Below are positions 1 through 8,749 of a DNA stretch of 17,103 bases, in pieces. The DNA lies in the NCBI GenBank assembly GCA_946480065.1, contig CAMLJA010000012.1:1-17103 (forward strand), in the 5' to 3' direction. How positions within the stretch are numbered: position 1 is the first letter of the stretch; the number at the start of each line of letters is the position of its first letter. The notes under the pieces were generated by a model. That model ran no database searches. It was not told the origin of the DNA and worked only from the letters and a program-made list of their open reading frames with translations. Position numbers and translations under genes: made by a program. The stretch is from an uncultured Thermomonas sp. (lineage in GTDB: Bacteria > Pseudomonadota > Gammaproteobacteria > Xanthomonadales > Xanthomonadaceae).

Positions 1-849
1 GCCCTCCAGCTCCTGGATGATCTTGCCGTTGCCGCGCACCGGGCCGTCCAGGCGCTGCAGGTTGCAGTTCACCACGAACACCAGGTTGTCCAGGCCCTCG
101 CGGCCGGCCACGCCGATGGCGCCCAGCGATTCGGGCTCGTCGGTCTCGCCGTCGCCCAGGAAGCACCAGACCTTGCGGTCGGTCTTAGGCATCAGGCCGC
201 GCGCCTCCAGGTACTTCCAGCTGCGCGCCTGGTAGATGGCGGCGATCGGGCCCAGGCCCATGCTGACGGTGGGGGTCTGCCAGAACTCCGGCATCAGCCA
301 CGGGTGCGGGTAGCTGCTGATGCCGCGGCCGTCGACCTCCATGCGGAAATTGTCCAGCTGCGACTCGCTGATGCGGCCCTCCAGGAAGGCGCGGGCGTAG
401 ATGCCGGGGCTGCTGTGGCCCTGGATGTACAGCAGGTCGCCGGGGTGCTCGGCCGACGGCGCGCGCCAGAAGTGGTTGAAGCCGACGTCGTACAGGGTGG
501 CGCTGGAGGCGAAGCTGGCGATGTGGCCGCCCAGCTCGCCCGGCTTGCGGTTGGCGCGCACCACCATGGCCATCGCGTTCCAGCGGATCATCGAGCGGAT
601 CCGCCACTCCAGGGTGGCGTCGCCCGGGAACGCCGGCTCCAGGTGGGTGGGGATGGTGTTGACGTATTCGGTGGTGGGCGCGAACGGCAGGTGCGCGCCG
701 GCGCGGCGGGTCAGTTCCACCATGCCTTCCAGCAGCTGGTGGGCGCGCGCCGGGCCGTCGTGGTCGATGACCGCCTTGATCGACTCGATCCACTCCCGCG
801 ACTCGGTCGGGTCGGGATCGTTCTGCAGCATCTCATTGAGCCAGTTCAT
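1..849 (-). CDS. aceE: Pyruvate dehydrogenase E1 component, homodimeric type (N-terminal 283 residues; cut by window edge)
   Basis: This is the thiamine-diphosphate-dependent E1 subunit of the cytoplasmic pyruvate dehydrogenase complex, which decarboxylates pyruvate and passes the acetyl group to lipoyl-E2. The visible part starts MNWLNEML and tracks the gammaproteobacterial AceE family closely. It has GGHIASF with His109, the [16 protein letters not shown] segment, and the thiamine-diphosphate motif GDG (232-234), 26 residues, then NCN (261-263), followed by [14 protein letters not shown]. Family members are near 890 residues, so about two thirds lie beyond position 1. The ATG at 849-847 is preceded by GGAG with 8 nt spacing and matches the usual N-terminus. 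The gene is divergent from the histidine kinase operon; the 285-nt gap holds candidate promoters for both. No frameshift is seen. Confidence 0.97.
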   Translation of the reverse strand, partial: MNWLNEMLQNDPDPTESREWIESIKAVIDHDGPARAHQLLEGMVELTRRAGAHLPFAPTTEYVNTIPTHLEPAFPGDATLEWRIRSMIRWNAMAMVVRANRKPGELGGHIASFASSATLYDVGFNHFWRAPSAEHPGDLLYIQGHSSPGIYARAFLEGRISESQLDNFRMEVDGRGISSYPHPWLMPEFWQTPTVSMGLGPIAAIYQARSWKYLEARGLMPKTDRKVWCFLGDGETDEPESLGAIGVAGREGLDNLVFVVNCNLQRLDGPVRGNGKIIQELEG

Positions 850-870
850 CGATAGCGCTCCAGGGCCAAA

Positions 871-917
871 GGCGGTCGGTCGGATGCGAGTCTAGCAAGC
901 CGGGGGTGCCGACCGCC
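871..917. repeat. Inverted repeat flanking the candidate aceE promoter
   Basis: GGCGGTCGG at 871-879 and CCGACCGCC at 909-917 are perfect 9-bp inverted arms separated by 29 nt. The candidate aceE -10 lies between them, so one arm would fall near -35 and the other in the early leader. It could be a two-half-site operator or simply a long-loop hairpin. No regulator is identified in the window. Confidence 0.5.
889..894 (-). promoter_or_regulatory. aceE: Candidate -10 element for aceE (GCTAGACT context)
   Basis: On the minus strand the sequence TTGCTAGACTCGC gives a -10-like TAGACT about 40 nt upstream of the aceE ATG. A second A/T-rich hexamer, TATAAA, lies at 930-935 (minus). Neither has a recognisable -35 at 16-18 nt. 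TAGACT shares GCTAG with candidate elements before other genes in this window, which is why it is preferred. This rests on motif and position only. Confidence 0.35.
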
Positions 918-1012
918 GGGCCACTTCCATTTATACCCGGGCGAATCCTGACGTCGCCGCCCGCAGCGAAACGGGCGGCCCGGAAGCGGCGTGTCCCGCG
1001 CACGTCAGCGAT

Positions 1013-1028
1013 GTGAAACTCTCTTCAC
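1013..1028. promoter_or_regulatory. Dyad GTGAA-N6-TTCAC upstream of the histidine kinase
   Basis: Perfect 5-bp arms GTGAA (1013-1017) and TTCAC (1024-1028) surround ACTCTC. The dyad centre is about 20 nt upstream of the -10-like TATCCT at 1041-1046, so a bound protein would cover the -35 region of the kinase operon. It resembles a CRP/Clp site but its spacing is wrong (TGTGA-N8-TCACG rather than N6), so the cognate regulator is unknown. Confidence 0.35.
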
Positions 1029-1040
1029 GCCGGCCGCCGC

Positions 1041-1046
1041 TATCCT
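1041..1046 (+). promoter_or_regulatory. Candidate -10 element for the kinase/regulator operon
   Basis: TATCCT within CCGCTATCCTCGG lies about 90 nt upstream of the kinase ATG. It matches four of six bases of TATAAT. No good -35 is visible at normal spacing. The call depends on the hexamer and its resemblance to the GCTAG-type elements before aceE, the aminotransferase and the lipoprotein amidohydrolase. Confidence 0.3.
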
Positions 1047-1134
1047 CGGCCCCCGTGCCGTTCGCGGTGGCGCCGGCGGCCGGGGAAACGCTGGACAGCA
1101 GCGTCGTCGCCTTCCCCGCCAACCCCCGTGCCGC

Positions 1135-2943
1135 ATGCCGAACACGCCGTCCCCGCTCCGCCAGTCGCTCGCCCTCTATGCCCTGCTGGGCGGCGCGATC
1201 CTGCTGGTCGTGGTGCTGCCGTTCCTGCTGGTCCGCCACGCCCACGAGCAGGCCGACGCCGCCAACGACGCCGTCAGCCACACCGCCCGGGTCGAGGTGG
1301 CGGTGCAGTCGCTGATGTACGACCTGCGCAACCGCGAGTCGGCGACGCTGGCCTATGCCTTCGGCCACGGCTCCCCCGCCATCCGCCAGCGCCTGGAGGA
1401 AAGCCGGCGCGAGATCCCGCAGAACCTCGCCATCCTGCGCGCGCTGACCCGCGACAACCCGGAGCAGCAGGTGCGGGTGGGGCGGCTGTCCTCGGTGATC
1501 GAGCAGCGCGGCCAGTTGATAGAGACCCTGCTGGCGGTGCCCCCCGGCAGCGCCGACCAGCGCGACATCGAGTGGCTGCTGGACCGCAACCCGCTGCGCA
1601 CCATCGGCAAGGAAATCTCCGACACGGAAGTCGCGCTGCTGGACGCGCGGCGCGCCCGGGCCGACCGCCTGGACGCGCGCAGCCGCAGCCTGACCTGGGG
1701 GGCGATGGCGGCGCAGCTGCTGATGCTGGGCGCGGCCGGGCTGGCCCTGCGCTGGCTGCTGGCGGCTAGGCGCACCGCGGTGGCGGCCGCCACCCGCTCC
1801 AGCGCGCGCGCTCAGGCGGTGCTGCAGACGGTGCGCGAGCCGGTGCTGGTGCTGGACCGCGAGCTGCGGGTGGTGATGCACAACCCGGCCTTCGCCGAGG
1901 TGTTCGGGGTGGAAGTGGGCGCGATCGGCAAGCCGCTGGACAGCGCCGGCGAGAGCGCCGGTGCCTGGGCCACCCCGGAGCTGCGCCAGCGCCTGGTCGA
2001 CGTGCTGGCGCGCGACCGCGAGCTGTGGGACCACGAGGTGACCTACCGCGAACCCGACGGCCGCGAGCGCGTGCTGCTGGTCAACGCGCGGCGGATGTCG
2101 CTGCCCGACAGCGAGGACCAGGTGGCGCTGGTGACCGCCAACGACGTGACCGCGCAGAAGGCGATCGAGCGCCGGGTGCGCGAGCTGAATGCCCAGCTGC
2201 AGGGCAAGGTGGACCAGGTGTCCGAGGTCAACCGCGAGCTGGAGGCCTTCAGCTATTCGGTCTCGCACGACCTGCGCGCGCCGCTGCGCCACATCGGCGG
2301 CTTCGCCGACAAGCTGGCCCGCCACCTGGGCGACCGCAACGACGACCGGTCGCGCCACTACATCGAGGTCATCACCACCTCGGCGCGGCGGATGTCGCGG
2401 CTGATAGACGACCTGCTGGTCTACTCGCGCCTGGGCCGCAGCGCGCTGCGGCTGCAGCCGGTGGACATGCAGACGCTGGTGGACGAGGCCCGCGCCATGC
2501 TGGACGCCAACAACGCCTCCGAGCACCCCGGCCACCGCATCGAATGGCGGGTGCAGCCGCTGCCGATCCTGGTGGGCGACGAGAACATGCTCCGCCAGGT
2601 GTGGCAGAACCTGCTGTCGAACGCGGTCAAGTACAGCGCCGGCTCGGAGCCGGCCGTGGTCGAGGTCACCCACCGCCGGCTCGACGGCGGCGACTACGAG
2701 TTCACCGTGGCCGACAACGGGGTGGGCTTCGACATGGCCTACGCCGGCAAGCTGTTCGGCGTGTTCCAGCGCCTGCACGCGGTCACCGAGTTCGAAGGCA
2801 CCGGCATCGGCCTGGCCAGCGTGCGCCGGGTGCTGGCGCGCCACGGCGGCACCATCACCGCGGACTCCGCGCCCGGCCAGGGCGCGCGGTTCACCTTCAC
2901 CCTGCCCGCCCCGGGCGACTCCAACCAACTGGACCCGACATGA
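1135..2943 (+). CDS. Membrane-bound PAS sensor histidine kinase with CHASE3-like sensor
   Basis: A 602-residue inner-membrane kinase that should autophosphorylate on histidine and pass phosphate to the receivers encoded next to it. Order: transmembrane helix (about 11-33), extracytoplasmic helical region with a CHASE3-like signature (ILRALTRDNPEQQ), second helix (about 187-207), PAS domain (about 225-345, no heme or chromophore residue recognised), short coiled coil, HisKA with FSYSVSHDLRAPLRHI (phospho-acceptor His378), then HATPase with N box Asn496, DNGVGF from Asp527 and GTGIGLA from 555. The H-box style is that of phytochrome-like kinases, but there is no GAF/PHY chromophore module. The ATG at 1135 places helix 1 correctly; no clear Shine-Dalgarno precedes it. 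Its stop overlaps the next start (ATGA). The ligand is unknown. Confidence 0.93.
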   Translation: MPNTPSPLRQSLALYALLGGAILLVVVLPFLLVRHAHEQADAANDAVSHTARVEVAVQSLMYDLRNRESATLAYAFGHGSPAIRQRLEESRREIPQNLAILRALTRDNPEQQVRVGRLSSVIEQRGQLIETLLAVPPGSADQRDIEWLLDRNPLRTIGKEISDTEVALLDARRARADRLDARSRSLTWGAMAAQLLMLGAAGLALRWLLAARRTAVAAATRSSARAQAVLQTVREPVLVLDRELRVVMHNPAFAEVFGVEVGAIGKPLDSAGESAGAWATPELRQRLVDVLARDRELWDHEVTYREPDGRERVLLVNARRMSLPDSEDQVALVTANDVTAQKAIERRVRELNAQLQGKVDQVSEVNRELEAFSYSVSHDLRAPLRHIGGFADKLARHLGDRNDDRSRHYIEVITTSARRMSRLIDDLLVYSRLGRSALRLQPVDMQTLVDEARAMLDANNASEHPGHRIEWRVQPLPILVGDENMLRQVWQNLLSNAVKYSAGSEPAVVEVTHRRLDGGDYEFTVADNGVGFDMAYAGKLFGVFQRLHAVTEFEGTGIGLASVRRVLARHGGTITADSAPGQGARFTFTLPAPGDSNQLDPT

Positions 2944-3383
2944 CCCCGATGTTCCGCTCCATCCTGCTGGCCGAAGACAGCCCCGCCGACGCCGAGATGG
3001 CGATCGACGCCCTGCGCGAGGCGCACCTGGCCAACCCCATCGTGCACGTCATGGACGGCATCGAGACCCTGGACTACCTGCTGGCGCGCGGCAAGTACGA
3101 GGGCCGCGCCGACGGCCTGCCGGCGGTGCTGCTGCTGGACATCAAGATGCCGCGGATGGACGGCCTGGAGGTGCTGCGCGAGGTCCGCACCCACGAGCAC
3201 CTGCGCAAGCTGCCGGTGGTGGTGCTGACCTCCTCGCGCGAGGAGACCGACCTGGCGCGAAGCTGGGACATGGGCGTGAACGCCTACGTGGTCAAGCCGG
3301 TGGACTCCGAGCAGTTCTTCAACGCCGTGCAGACGCTGGGCCGCTTCTGGGCGGTGCTCAACGAAACCCCGGGCGAGGGCTGA
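2940..3383 (+). CDS. Single-domain response regulator, Rcp1-like
   Basis: A 147-residue stand-alone receiver with no output domain. Receiver residues are complete: acidic pair Glu12-Asp13, phospho-acceptor Asp67 in LLLDIKMPRMDG, Thr97 in VVVLTSS, and Lys119 in VVKPV. The C-terminal segment ending QTLGRFWAVLNETP resembles Rcp1-type regulators, which partner phytochrome-like kinases and signal by protein contact rather than by binding DNA. The start codon overlaps the kinase stop (ATGA, 2940-2943), implying translational coupling and a cognate relationship. The adjacent kinase has a phytochrome-like H box, which fits that pairing. The downstream target is not visible in this window. Confidence 0.93.
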   Translation: MTPMFRSILLAEDSPADAEMAIDALREAHLANPIVHVMDGIETLDYLLARGKYEGRADGLPAVLLLDIKMPRMDGLEVLREVRTHEHLRKLPVVVLTSSREETDLARSWDMGVNAYVVKPVDSEQFFNAVQTLGRFWAVLNETPGEG

Positions 3384-3737
3384 ATGCCGCGGACGCTGCG
3401 CATCCTGCTGGTGGAGGATTCCGCCGACGACGCCGACCTGCTGCGCTTCGGGCTGGAAGAGGCGGGCATGCCGTTCGAGCTGCGCCGGGTGCACTGCGAG
3501 GGCGCCCTGCGCGAGGCGATGGAGGCGTTCGAGCCGGACGTCGCGGTCAGCGACCTGCACCTGCCCGGCTACTGCGGGGTGGCGGCGCTCACCCTGCTGC
3601 ACGAGCTGCGCCCGGCCCTGCCGCTGGTGCTGCTCAGCGGCGATGCCGAACGCGCGCCCGACGGGCTGCCGGCGCGGGTGCTGGACAAGGCGCGGCTGGA
3701 CCGGCTGCCGGCGCTGCTGGCGGACATCGCCGGCTGA
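3384..3737 (+). CDS. Short single-domain response regulator receiver
   Basis: A 117-residue second receiver starting directly at the previous stop (TGAATG, no gap), so all three signalling genes form one operon. It has the acidic pair Glu11-Asp12, phospho-acceptor Asp57 in VSDLHLPG, Ser85 in VLLSGD at the Thr/Ser switch position, and Lys102 in VLDKARL. The region between Ser85 and Lys102 is shortened and the usual GA-x-Y-x-x-K-P pattern is lost, so the alpha4-beta5-alpha5 surface is reduced compared with the first receiver. There is no output domain. It may be a second phosphate acceptor (branch or sink) for the same kinase or a partner-binding adaptor; both are inference. Its stop lies within the palindrome shared with maeB. 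Confidence 0.88.
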   Translation: MPRTLRILLVEDSADDADLLRFGLEEAGMPFELRRVHCEGALREAMEAFEPDVAVSDLHLPGYCGVAALTLLHELRPALPLVLLSGDAERAPDGLPARVLDKARLDRLPALLADIAG

Positions 3738-3740
3738 GGC

Positions 3741-3750
<10 letters not shown>
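3728..3750. terminator. Perfect palindrome across two convergent stop codons; candidate bidirectional terminator hairpin
   Basis: CGCCGGCTGAG (3728-3738) and CTCAGCCGGCG (3740-3750) are perfect 11-bp inverted arms around a single G. The plus-strand receiver stop (TGA 3735-3737) and the minus-strand maeB stop (complement of 3741-3743) both lie inside. As RNA from either strand it folds into a 10-bp GC-rich stem with a 3-nt loop. There is no T-run, so it is not a canonical intrinsic terminator, but it is the only terminator-like element between the converging genes. Confidence 0.55.
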
Positions 3751-6038
<2,288 letters not shown>

Positions 6039-6066
6039 CGTGTGCAAGCGCCGGGACGGGGCTTCG

Positions 6067-6072
6067 ATGATA
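6067..6072 (-). promoter_or_regulatory. maeB: Candidate -10 element for maeB
   Basis: In the 59-nt gap between the QEGLA-protein gene and maeB, the minus strand reads CCGGTATCATCGAAG. TATCAT matches five of six bases of TATAAT and would place the transcript start about 20 nt before the maeB ATG. No -35 match is seen 16-18 nt upstream. It suggests maeB can be transcribed separately from the rsgA unit. Confidence 0.4.
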
Positions 6073-6097
6073 CCGGCTTCGCCCGGGCCGGGCCGCG

Positions 6098-7363
6098 CTA
6101 CAGGTCGGTCACCGTCTCGCTGTCCACGATCTGCTCCAGCCGGATGCGGTTGGCGAACAGCGAGAACGCCAGCATCCCGGCCAGGCCGTTGGCCCGCTGC
6201 ACCCACTGCGGCAGCCAGCGCGGCTCGCGCAGGGTGCCGTCGTCGAACAGCGGGGCGAAGCGCTGCACGTCGGCCAGGGTCATCTTGCCGGCGAACAGCA
6301 GCCGGCACAGCCGCAGCCGCCGGTGCTTGAGCGCCCAGCGGAAGAACGTGTGCACGCCGATCAGCCCGCGCAGGTACACGGTGTCCTTGGTGAAGGCCGC
6401 GCCGCCGGTGACCGGCACCCCGCGGAACACCCGCGCCGCCGAGGTGAAGCTCTCCACCTGGTCCTGCCCGGCGTCCAGGAAGTAGCGGAACACCTGCAGG
6501 AAGTCGGCGCCCTCCAGCGCCATCGCCACTGCCTCGATCCGCAGGCTGACGCGCTTCATGCGCTCGATGTCGATGCTGCCGGTGATCTGCTCGGCGAAGG
6601 TGGCCAGCCCCTCCTGGGTGGCGGTGGTGCGCGGCGAGGACAGCGCCAGGCTGGGCAGCACCGGCTGCTGCTGCCCGTTCAGCCCGGTCAGCGAATGCAC
6701 GAAGGCCTCGTGCTGCAGCAGCTGCTGGCGGTCGTAGTCCGAGAACGCCGCGCCCGCGCGCAGGCGGATCCGGGTGGGGCCGGCCGCGGCCTTGGCGATC
6801 AGGTCCGGGTCCAGCACCACCTCGATCACCCGGCCGTCGAAGTAGTCGTCCAGCTGCGCCTGCAGCTGCAGCTGCAGCGAGGTGGCCGAGATCGCCACCT
6901 GCTCGGCCGGCGACAGCAGTTCGCGGTCCAGTTCGTCGGCGATGGCGATGAAATGGTTGGCGGCCTGGCGGGTGGTGGCGCCGCCCGGCAGCACGTGGTC
7001 GGGCTTGCCGAACAGGGCCACCGACAGCTGGGTGACGCGCGCGGTGCCCAGGTGCTCCAGCAGCTCGGCGGCCAGCCCCCAGTCGCGCGCGGATTCCACC
7101 AGGTAGGCGCCCAGCGGATGCGCGGGATCGGCGGCGGCGGCGATCGCCTCGAACTCGCGCCGGGCGTCGCCGAAGTCGTGGCGCGGGTAGGCGTGCACCG
7201 GCAGCGCCGGGTTGCCGCGCGCCCAGCCGGCCAGGAACGCCTGCTGCACCCCGGCCGGCCAGCTGGCCAGCCCGAGCAGGCGCACGCCCCGCGCCGCCTT
7301 CGCCATGCGCGCGTCCAGCGCGGCATGGTGGGCGATGGCGGGATCGGCCGCGGGGGCGGGCAC
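6098..7363 (-). CDS. QEGLA-motif / MATCAP-like (DUF1704) putative metallopeptidase
   Basis: A 421-residue protein of the family formerly called DUF1704 or 'flavohemoglobin expression-modulating QEGLA motif protein'. It carries the defining TQEGLATFAE segment (QEGLA 250-254) and an HExxxH zinc motif, HEAFVH (218-223), followed by SLTGLNGQ. In the related eukaryotic MATCAP peptidases, HExxxH and the following glutamate bind zinc and the enzyme trims C-terminal tyrosine from tubulin; the bacterial substrate is unknown to me. No signal peptide is visible, so it is probably cytoplasmic. The GTG start at 7363-7361 lies 1 nt after the rsgA stop, with GGGAAG 7 nt before it, so it should be translated from the rsgA transcript. 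An internal ATG at residue 20 is the alternative start. The stop is TAG. Confidence 0.88.
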   Translation of the reverse strand: MPAPAADPAIAHHAALDARMAKAARGVRLLGLASWPAGVQQAFLAGWARGNPALPVHAYPRHDFGDARREFEAIAAAADPAHPLGAYLVESARDWGLAAELLEHLGTARVTQLSVALFGKPDHVLPGGATTRQAANHFIAIADELDRELLSPAEQVAISATSLQLQLQAQLDDYFDGRVIEVVLDPDLIAKAAAGPTRIRLRAGAAFSDYDRQQLLQHEAFVHSLTGLNGQQQPVLPSLALSSPRTTATQEGLATFAEQITGSIDIERMKRVSLRIEAVAMALEGADFLQVFRYFLDAGQDQVESFTSAARVFRGVPVTGGAAFTKDTVYLRGLIGVHTFFRWALKHRRLRLCRLLFAGKMTLADVQRFAPLFDDGTLREPRWLPQWVQRANGLAGMLAFSLFANRIRLEQIVDSETVTDL

Positions 7364-7364
7364 G

Positions 7365-8465
7365 TCAGCGCTTCCCGTATTTCTCGTCGGGCCGCTTGCC
7401 CGGCGCCTTGCCCTGGCCCCGCGCGTCGGCCTTCTGCGCCAGGCGGTTGGCCAGCTGGTGGGCGGCGCCGGCGACCTCGGCGCCGAGCTTGAGGTAATTG
7501 GCGACCCGCTCCGCCTCGATCTCGCCGCGCTCCACCGCGGCGCGCACCGCGCAGCCGGGCTCCCTGGCGTGGCTGCAGTCGCGGAACCGGCACTGCGCGG
7601 CCAGCGCCTCGACGTCGGCGAAGCTCTCGGCCACGTCCTCCTCGCCGGTGGGCTTGAGTTCGCGCATGCCCGGGGTGTCGATCATGCAGGCGCCGGAAGG
7701 CAGCGGGATCAGCGCGCGGTGGGTGGTGGTGTGGCGGCCGCGGTCGTCGCCCTCGCGGACCGCGCCGGTCTTCATCTTCTCCTCGCCCAGCAGGGTGTTG
7801 GTGAGGGTGGACTTGCCGGCGCCGGAGCTGCCCACCAGCACGATGCTCCGCCCGGCGCCCAGCCACGGCGCCAGCGCGGCCACGCTGGCGCGGTCCTTGG
7901 CGTTCACCGCCAGCACCGGCGCGCCGAACGCGCGCAGCGCCTCCACCGCCGCCGCGGCGTCGGCGCCCTGCTTGTCGGACTTGGTCAGCACCACCACCGG
8001 CTGCACCCCGCTGCCGGCCACCAGCAGCAGGTAGCGCTCGATCCGGCGCGGGTTGAAGTCGGCGTCCAGCCCGCAGACCACGAACGCGCTGTCGATGTTG
8101 GCGGCGATCACCTGCTGGCGGTAGTGCTCGCCGGCGGCGCCGCGCTTGATCGCGGAGAAGCGCGGCAGCAGCGCGACGATGCGCAGGGCGTTCGGCGCCT
8201 CGCCTTCCACCAGCACCCAGTCGCCCACCGCCGGCCGCTCCTCGGGGTTCAGCTCGCCCTTGCGGTAGCTGCCAGCGCGCTGCCATTCCGGCAGCGACTC
8301 CGCGCGGTGCGCGGCCTCCAGCGACTCGGCCACCAGGTACCCGCTGCGGTGCTGCTCGACGATGCGCGCCGGCCGCGCCAGCGGGAAGTCGGCAATTTTC
8401 CCCGCCCACGCCGGCGGGAGCGTGTCCGGCGTCCAGCGCCAGCCGATGGCTTGCAGGGGGGTCAT
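7365..8465 (-). CDS. rsgA: Small ribosomal subunit biogenesis GTPase RsgA
   Basis: A 366-residue circularly permuted GTPase that binds maturing 30S subunits and helps complete late assembly. The G motifs appear in permuted order: G4 TKSD (161-164), then the P-loop GSSGAGKST (212-220, Lys218), then G3 DTPG from Asp263. The C-terminal zinc knuckle Cys292, Cys297, His299, Cys305 is intact. An N-terminal OB-like region (about 60-120, with ERPAVGDWVLVEG) precedes the GTPase. The tail is Lys/Arg/Gly rich, plausibly contacting RNA. The ATG at 8465-8463 has only a weak Shine-Dalgarno but a candidate -10 lies just upstream. It is followed after 1 nt by the QEGLA peptidase gene. Confidence 0.95.
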   Translation of the reverse strand: MTPLQAIGWRWTPDTLPPAWAGKIADFPLARPARIVEQHRSGYLVAESLEAAHRAESLPEWQRAGSYRKGELNPEERPAVGDWVLVEGEAPNALRIVALLPRFSAIKRGAAGEHYRQQVIAANIDSAFVVCGLDADFNPRRIERYLLLVAGSGVQPVVVLTKSDKQGADAAAAVEALRAFGAPVLAVNAKDRASVAALAPWLGAGRSIVLVGSSGAGKSTLTNTLLGEEKMKTGAVREGDDRGRHTTTHRALIPLPSGACMIDTPGMRELKPTGEEDVAESFADVEALAAQCRFRDCSHAREPGCAVRAAVERGEIEAERVANYLKLGAEVAGAAHQLANRLAQKADARGQGKAPGKRPDEKYGKR

Positions 8466-8491
8466 GCGCGGGGGTTTGCCGTCATCGGGCG

Positions 8492-8497
8492 ATTCTA
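8492..8497 (-). promoter_or_regulatory. rsgA: Candidate -10 element for rsgA
   Basis: The minus strand reads GCAGTTTAGAATCGCCC. TAGAAT differs from TATAAT at one base and sits about 26 nt before the rsgA ATG, giving a leader of roughly 20 nt. No -35 hexamer is recognisable in the GC-rich sequence upstream, as is common in such genomes. Confidence 0.45.
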
Positions 8498-8604
8498 AAC
8501 TGCGCTGGAGGGATCGGCCGCGGGCGGCACTGGCCGCCGTCGCCGCGGGTTACAGTGAAGCAGGGCAGGAGCCGCGGGCGCGGGCCCACCCTGGGCCGCG
8601 GGCA

Positions 8605-8621
8605 GGGCGGCCCAGCCGCCC
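8605..8621. repeat. Hairpin-forming inverted repeat in the rsgA/aminotransferase divergent gap
   Basis: GGGCGGC (8605-8611) and GCCGCCC (8615-8621) form a perfect 7-bp stem with a CCA loop in the 284-nt divergent region. No T-run follows. It would fall upstream of the candidate aminotransferase promoter at 8716, so its role, if any, is unclear. The rest of 8522-8700 is GC-rich with no gene I can support. Confidence 0.4.
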
Positions 8622-8715
8622 CCGCCCGATCCACGCACTCCGTCGTCGCCGCCCGTCAGCCACATGACGCACCGCATAGGCCGGTGAATCTCCTGCGCCA
8701 GCGCCCCGTTTCCGC

Positions 8716-8721
8716 TAGGCT
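8716..8721 (+). promoter_or_regulatory. Candidate -10 element for the aminotransferase/SGNH pair
   Basis: CCGCTAGGCTGCCGG contains a -10-like TAGGCT about 30 nt upstream of the aminotransferase ATG. The surrounding GCTAGGCTGC closely matches GCTAGGGTGC before the lipoprotein amidohydrolase gene. No convincing -35 is present. Confidence 0.35.
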
Positions 8722-8749
8722 GCCGGCTCGTTTCCGCCACCCCCGCGCC

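Noticed and set aside
1012..1029. CRP/Clp binding site
   Set aside because: TGTGA and TCACG are separated by 8 nt instead of the 6 needed, and the right half differs from TCACA.
991..1134. Upstream GTG start for the histidine kinase
   Set aside because: It would add a 48-residue Arg/Gly-rich tail before the first membrane helix and would span the candidate promoter and dyad.
1135..2943. Bacteriophytochrome
   Set aside because: The H box and the Rcp1-like partner suggested it, but there is no GAF/PHY chromophore-binding region; the N-terminus is a membrane-anchored CHASE3-like sensor.
6039..6308. N-terminal extension of maeB into the QEGLA gene
   Set aside because: The added residues overlap a real gene in another frame, and the sequence from 6038 matches the MaeB N-terminus and length.
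8555..8749. A 65-residue N-terminal extension of the aminotransferase
   Set aside because: The extension is Arg/Pro/Gly rich and unlike the family. The ATG at 8750 gives the expected N-terminus and follows a -10-like element at 8716.
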